Of a DNA stretch of 10,652 bases, positions 6,606 through 10,652 are shown piece after piece (positions within the stretch are counted from its first letter, which is position 1; each line of letters begins with the position of its first letter). The notes below the pieces were generated by a model. That model ran no database searches. It had not been told where the DNA came from and saw nothing but the letters and a program-made list of their open reading frames with translations. Both the position numbers and the translations under genes were made by a program. The DNA lies in contig CAAEKP010000038.1 in assembly GCA_900756555.1 (NCBI GenBank), positions 1-10,652 on the forward strand. Direction: 5' to 3'. The DNA is from Peptococcaceae bacterium. GTDB lineage: Bacteria; Bacillota; Peptococcia; Peptococcales; Peptococcaceae.

Positions 6606-6611
6606 GGAGGG
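6606..6611 (+). promoter_or_regulatory. Ribosome binding site that fixes the purD start
   Basis: GGAGGG lies 5 bases before the ATG at 6617. The frame stays open upstream into the end of purH, with an in-frame ATG at 6497. That start would add 40 residues unlike any PurD and has no supporting ribosome site. The ATG at 6617 gives the standard MKVLVIGSGGREHAL N-terminus. Confidence 0.85.
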
Positions 6612-6616
6612 ACACT

Positions 6617-7882
6617 ATGAAAGTTCTTGTAATTGGCAGCGGCGGCAGAGAGCATGCCCTGGTATGGAAAATCAGTCAGAGTCCAAAAGTGGACAAAATT
6701 TATTGCGCGCCAGGCAATGCAGGTATTGCGCAGCAGGCTGAATGTGTAGCTATCAAAGCAGATGATCTGGATGGCCTGTTGGCTTTTGCGCAGCAGAATC
6801 AGATTGATTTGACTGTGGTTGGCCCGGAAGTACCATTAACAATGGGAATCGTAGATAAATTCCAGGAACAGGGTCTGAAAATCTTTGGGCCAAGCGGCAA
6901 AGCGGCTGAAATTGAAGGCAGCAAAACATTTGCCAAAGATTTGATGGCAAAATACAACATTCCAACTGCAAAATATGGTGCGTTTACTGATGCAGCAGAA
7001 GCAAAAGCATTTTTGGATACGGTTGGTCTGCCTTGCGTAGTGAAAGCCGATGGCTTAGCAGCAGGGAAGGGCGTATTAATCTGCGAAACAAAAGCAGAGG
7101 CAGAAGCAGCAATCGCAGATATTTTAGTGGACAACAAATTTGGCAGCGCAGGCAGCCGTGTGGTTGTGGAAGAATTTTTAACCGGTCAGGAAGTCAGTAT
7201 GCTGGCGTTCACCGACGGCAAAACAGTTGTGCCAATGGTTTCCTCTCAGGACCACAAACGCATCTGGGACGGCGATAAAGGCCTGAACACCGGTGGTATG
7301 GGGGCTTATTCGCCAGCGCCTGTTTACACTGCTGATATTCATGAAATCGTTGTGCCGCAGGTGCTGGAAGCTACCGTAAAAGCAATGGAAGCAGAAGGTC
7401 GTTCTTTTTCTGGCATCCTGTATGCGGGCTTAATGCTGACAGCCGATGGCCCAAAAGTGCTGGAATTTAACGCTCGCTTTGGTGACCCGGAAACACAGGC
7501 GGTACTGCCACGGTTAAAATCTGATTTAGTGGATATTTTCCTGGCAATTATTGACGGTCGTCTGAACGAAATGAACATTGAATGGCACGAAGAAGCCGCT
7601 GTTTGTGTGGTAATCGCTTCCGGCGGTTATCCTGAAACTTCGGAAAAAGGCTGTGTCATCACTGGCTTGGCAGAAGCTGCTGCAACTGGCGCTATTGTAT
7701 TCCACGCCGGTACAAAAGAAGACAACGGCAACATCGTTACCAATGGCGGCCGTGTGCTGGGCATCAGCGCGCTGGGCAAAGACATCGCCGAAGCCATTGC
7801 CAACGCTTACAAAGGCGTTAAAGAAGTGAAGTTTGAAAATATGCAGTATCGTACCGATATTGGGAAAAAAGCGTTTCTATAG
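6617..7882 (+). CDS. purD: PurD, phosphoribosylamine-glycine ligase (GAR synthetase)
   Basis: PurD (421 aa) joins glycine to phosphoribosylamine with ATP, giving GAR (step 2). It is an ATP-grasp enzyme. The N-terminal domain begins MKVLVIGSGGREHAL, with the family signature GSGGREHA at residues 7-14. GPEVPLTMGIVD follows in the same domain. The ATP-grasp region holds KADGLAAGKG (143-152), the PurD signature LNTGGMGAYSP (223-233) and LEFNARFGDPETQ (282-294), whose E283 and N285 fit the metal-binding positions of the fold. The C-terminal domain includes CVVIASGGYP. The gap from purH is 55 bases, with no terminator. The stop codon TAG (7880-7882) overlaps the ribosome site of purL. Because phosphoribosylamine, the PurF product, is unstable, co-expression with purF makes sense. 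Confidence 0.98.
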   Translation: MKVLVIGSGGREHALVWKISQSPKVDKIYCAPGNAGIAQQAECVAIKADDLDGLLAFAQQNQIDLTVVGPEVPLTMGIVDKFQEQGLKIFGPSGKAAEIEGSKTFAKDLMAKYNIPTAKYGAFTDAAEAKAFLDTVGLPCVVKADGLAAGKGVLICETKAEAEAAIADILVDNKFGSAGSRVVVEEFLTGQEVSMLAFTDGKTVVPMVSSQDHKRIWDGDKGLNTGGMGAYSPAPVYTADIHEIVVPQVLEATVKAMEAEGRSFSGILYAGLMLTADGPKVLEFNARFGDPETQAVLPRLKSDLVDIFLAIIDGRLNEMNIEWHEEAAVCVVIASGGYPETSEKGCVITGLAEAAATGAIVFHAGTKEDNGNIVTNGGRVLGISALGKDIAEAIANAYKGVKEVKFENMQYRTDIGKKAFL

Positions 7883-7886
7883 GAGG
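7881..7886 (+). promoter_or_regulatory. purL ribosome binding site overlapping the purD stop codon
   Basis: A consensus AGGAGG begins on the second base of the purD TAG stop and lies 8 bases before the GTG at 7895. It supports that GTG as the purL start and suggests that ribosomes ending purD help start purL. Confidence 0.85.
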
Positions 7887-7894
7887 ATTTATCA

Positions 7895-10652
7895 GTGACT
7901 ACTATTTATCGTTTTTTTGCAGAAAAACGCCCCGGCTTTGATATTGAAGCACAGGGTCTGTTATCCACATTACAGGGTTATCTGCATATTGCAGGTTTGG
8001 AAGGTCTGCGTATTTTTAATCGCTATGACATTCTGGGCCTGACCGAAGAAACCTGTGATGTAGCAGGTCGGTTAATTATTTCCGAACCACAGTGCGATAA
8101 TCTGTATCGGGAAGAACTGCCGGAAATTACAGGTGCGCACACCATTTTTGCAGTAGAAGCGCTGCCAGGTCAGTATGATCAGCGCGCGGACTCCGCTGCT
8201 CAGTGCGTGCAGATTATCACCAAAGAACGTCCGGTGGTACGCGCTGCTAAGGTATATGCGTTCTTAGGTGAAATCAGTGAAGCTGATTTACAGAAAATGA
8301 AAAATTATCTGATTAACCCGGTAGAGAACAGAGAAGCTGCCCTGACCAAACCGGAAACATTAGTAGATGATGTAGAAGAACCAGAGGCAGTATTCCAGCT
8401 GGAAGGCTTTATGACTGCTGATGATGCTGGTTTAAATGAACTGCGTCAGCAGTATGGTCTGGCTATGGATTTGGGTGACCTGCGCTATATGCAGGGTTAT
8501 TTCCGCGATGAAGAAAAGCGGAATCCAACCATCACCGAACTGAAAATGATTGACACCTACTGGTCTGATCACTGCCGTCATACCACCTTTATGACACAGA
8601 TTACAGACATTACTCTGGATGATCCACTGGTGAAAGAAAGCTATGAAGAATATCTGGCTGCCCGTGAAGAAGTGTACGGCGAAAGAGCAAAAACCCGTCC
8701 AATTACCATGATGGACATGGCAACCATCGCTGCCAAAACGCTGAAAAAACGGGGCGTGCTGAAAAATCTGGATGAGAGTGAAGAAATCAACGCCTGTAGC
8801 GTAAAAGTGGATGTGAAAACCGACAACGGCACAGAAAAATGGCTGTTTATGTTCAAAAACGAAACCCACAACCATCCAACAGAAATTGAACCATTCGGCG
8901 GCGCAGCTACCTGCCTGGGTGGTGCAATCCGTGACCCGCTGTCTGGCCGTTCCTATGTATATCAGGCGATGCGTGTGACCGGTGCTGCTGACCCGCGCAA
9001 ACCACTGGAAGAAACCATGCCGGGCAAACTGCCACAGCGTACCATCACCACCACCGCGACCCACGGTTACTCCTCTTACGGGAACCAGATTGGTTTAGCG
9101 ACTGGTTTGGTAGACGAACTGTATCATCCTGGTTACGTTGCAAAACGTATGGAAGTGGGCGCTGTACTGGGTGCCGCTCCTATCGAAAACGTTGTGCGTG
9201 AAGTGCCAAGCCCGGAAGACGTAATCGTACTGCTGGGCGGCCGTACCGGCCGTGATGGCTGCGGCGGCGCAACTGGTTCTTCTAAGAGCCACACAGAAAA
9301 ATCTCTGGCTACCTGTAGTGCGGAAGTACAGAAAGGGAATCCAGTAGAAGAACGTAAAATTCAGCGTCTGTTCCGGAAACCGGAAATCAGCAAACTGATT
9401 AAACGCTGCAATGACTTTGGTGCCGGTGGTGTATCCGTAGCAATTGGCGAACTGGCTGACGGTCTGCACATCTATCTGGACCGTGTTCCTAAGAAATACG
9501 AAGGTCTGTCCGCTACGGAACTGGCGATCTCCGAATCGCAGGAACGTATGGCAGTGGTGCTGGCTCCGGAAAGTCTGGAACAGTTTATCGCAGCGGCTGA
9601 CAGCGAAAACCTGGAAGCTACCGTAGTGGCTTATGTAACCGAGGATCCACGTCTGGTAATGGAATATCAGGGTACAACCATTGTGAACCTGAGCCGTGCA
9701 TTCCTGGATTCCGCTGGTGACAGCAAAAAAATTACCGTTGATGTAGCCGCTTTCCCGGCAGCGGCAGAAAAAGAAGCAGCCGAAGAATTTGATGCTGCGG
9801 CTGCGCTGAAAGAACTTGTAGGCGACTTAAATATCTGCTCCAAACGGGGTATGGTAGAATACTTTGACAGCAGCATCGGTGCGGGCAGTGTGTTAATGCC
9901 GTTCGGCGGCAAAACACAGCTGACTCCAACCCAGGCTATGGCTGCTAAAATTCCAGTGCTGAATGGACAGAGCTACACAGCATCCTTATTTGCTTACGGC
10001 TTCGACCCATATCTGTCCGAACAGAACCAGCACTTAGGCGCAATGTGCGCTGTAACCGAATCTCTGGCAAGAATCGTGGCAGCCGGTGGTAAAACCGAAG
10101 ACTGCTACCTGACCTTCCAGGAATATTTCCCAAGTCTGCGCGGCGACAGCAAACGCTGGGCAATGCCTGTATCCGCTCTGCTGGGTGCCTTCAAAGCACA
10201 GATGGCTTACGGCGTAGGTGCAATCGGCGGGAAAGACTCGATGTCCGGTTCCTTCATGGACTTAGATATCCCTCCAACATTAGTATCTTTTGCAGCTGGC
10301 ACTGTGGATTCTGAAACAGTACTGTCTCCAGAATTCAAAGCAGCTGGTCATGAAGTATATCTGTTTGCGGCTCCTTATGATGAAAATGGTCAGCCAAAAA
10401 TGGCGGCAATCAAAGAAATGTGGCAGCTGGTAAACAATGCAGAAGCAGAAGGTAAAGTTGCAGCAGCCTGGGCATTGGGCAAAGGCGGCGTGGCAGAAGC
10501 TGTGTTTAAAATGGCGCTGGGCAACCAGATTGGTTTCAGCAGCCTGGACAGCATCTATGTACCTGCTCTGTTTGAAAAGAACTACGGTGCAATCGTGGTA
10601 GAAGCAACCGCTCCAATCGAAGGCGCTGTACTGATTGGTCACACCACAGCAC
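7895..10652 (+). CDS. purL: PurL, phosphoribosylformylglycinamidine synthase, long single-chain form (5' part)
   Basis: PurL converts FGAR, glutamine and ATP to FGAM (step 4). The frame is open from GTG at 7895 to the window end, 919 full codons, so the stop and the expected C-terminal class I glutaminase domain lie outside. Beginning MTTIYRFFAEKRPGFDIEA, it has a PurS-like N-terminal domain and then a linker with WSDHCRHTTF (residues 223-232). The synthetase core shows NETHNHPTEIEPFGGAA (322-338), GGRTGRDGCGGATG (448-461), DFGAGGVSVA (507-516) and, in the second half-repeat, GGKDSMSG (778-785). The fused layout points to the long PurL (about 1,200-1,300 aa) rather than the PurS/PurL/PurQ complex of B. 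subtilis. It resembles the clade found in clostridia and relatives more than the E. coli form. The GTG start is supported by AGGAGG eight bases upstream. No frameshift or internal stop is seen. Confidence 0.95.
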   Translation, partial: MTTIYRFFAEKRPGFDIEAQGLLSTLQGYLHIAGLEGLRIFNRYDILGLTEETCDVAGRLIISEPQCDNLYREELPEITGAHTIFAVEALPGQYDQRADSAAQCVQIITKERPVVRAAKVYAFLGEISEADLQKMKNYLINPVENREAALTKPETLVDDVEEPEAVFQLEGFMTADDAGLNELRQQYGLAMDLGDLRYMQGYFRDEEKRNPTITELKMIDTYWSDHCRHTTFMTQITDITLDDPLVKESYEEYLAAREEVYGERAKTRPITMMDMATIAAKTLKKRGVLKNLDESEEINACSVKVDVKTDNGTEKWLFMFKNETHNHPTEIEPFGGAATCLGGAIRDPLSGRSYVYQAMRVTGAADPRKPLEETMPGKLPQRTITTTATHGYSSYGNQIGLATGLVDELYHPGYVAKRMEVGAVLGAAPIENVVREVPSPEDVIVLLGGRTGRDGCGGATGSSKSHTEKSLATCSAEVQKGNPVEERKIQRLFRKPEISKLIKRCNDFGAGGVSVAIGELADGLHIYLDRVPKKYEGLSATELAISESQERMAVVLAPESLEQFIAAADSENLEATVVAYVTEDPRLVMEYQGTTIVNLSRAFLDSAGDSKKITVDVAAFPAAAEKEAAEEFDAAAALKELVGDLNICSKRGMVEYFDSSIGAGSVLMPFGGKTQLTPTQAMAAKIPVLNGQSYTASLFAYGFDPYLSEQNQHLGAMCAVTESLARIVAAGGKTEDCYLTFQEYFPSLRGDSKRWAMPVSALLGAFKAQMAYGVGAIGGKDSMSGSFMDLDIPPTLVSFAAGTVDSETVLSPEFKAAGHEVYLFAAPYDENGQPKMAAIKEMWQLVNNAEAEGKVAAAWALGKGGVAEAVFKMALGNQIGFSSLDSIYVPALFEKNYGAIVVEATAPIEGAVLIGHTTA

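Noticed and set aside
8432..9064. Antisense open frame of 210 codons opposite purL
   Set aside because: The forward frame is continuous PurL with conserved motifs, and the reverse product is low-complexity in aromatic and His residues.

Overview
This window is one long de novo purine biosynthesis operon. All genes lie on the + strand in the order purE (3' part) - purB - purF - purM - purN - purH - purD - purL (5' part, still open at the window end). The organism looks like an anaerobic Firmicute. Reasons: strong AGGAGG-type ribosome sites, a B. subtilis-type PurF with a short propeptide and four iron-sulfur cysteines, a single-chain long PurL (no purS or purQ in the window), and an order close to the clostridial purE-C-F-M-N-H-D(-L) arrangement. 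The balanced base composition and frequent CTG, CGT and CAG codons would fit a Negativicute better than a low-GC Clostridium, but that placement is a guess.

Layout: 1-291 is the C-terminal part of PurE. 375-1670 is PurB, 1758-3176 PurF, 3193-4245 PurM, 4416-5027 PurN, 5032-6561 PurH, 6617-7882 PurD, and 7895 to the end is PurL (919 full codons, no stop). Most gaps are short (4-87 nt) and each gene has its own ribosome site. purM, purH and purL start with GTG. No stretch over 300 bases lacks a gene. I see no mobile element, CRISPR array, tRNA or rRNA.

Together the genes encode nine of the ten reactions from PRPP to IMP: PurF (1), PurD (2), PurN (3), PurL (4), PurM (5), PurE (6), PurB (8) and PurH (9 and 10). 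PurB also makes AMP from adenylosuccinate. The SAICAR synthetase PurC (step 7) is not in the window, and neither is PurK. purB sits where many clostridia have purC.

The protein content is ordinary. The one stretch that the genes do not explain is the 170-nt gap between purM and purN. It holds a perfect 10-bp hairpin, a long imperfect hairpin, and a well-formed intrinsic terminator whose 5' arm can pair instead with the long hairpin. A promoter-like pair of hexamers lies just upstream, at the end of purM. This has the architecture of an attenuator or riboswitch inside the operon. I could not match it to any riboswitch class I know, and it is the main candidate for something undescribed.
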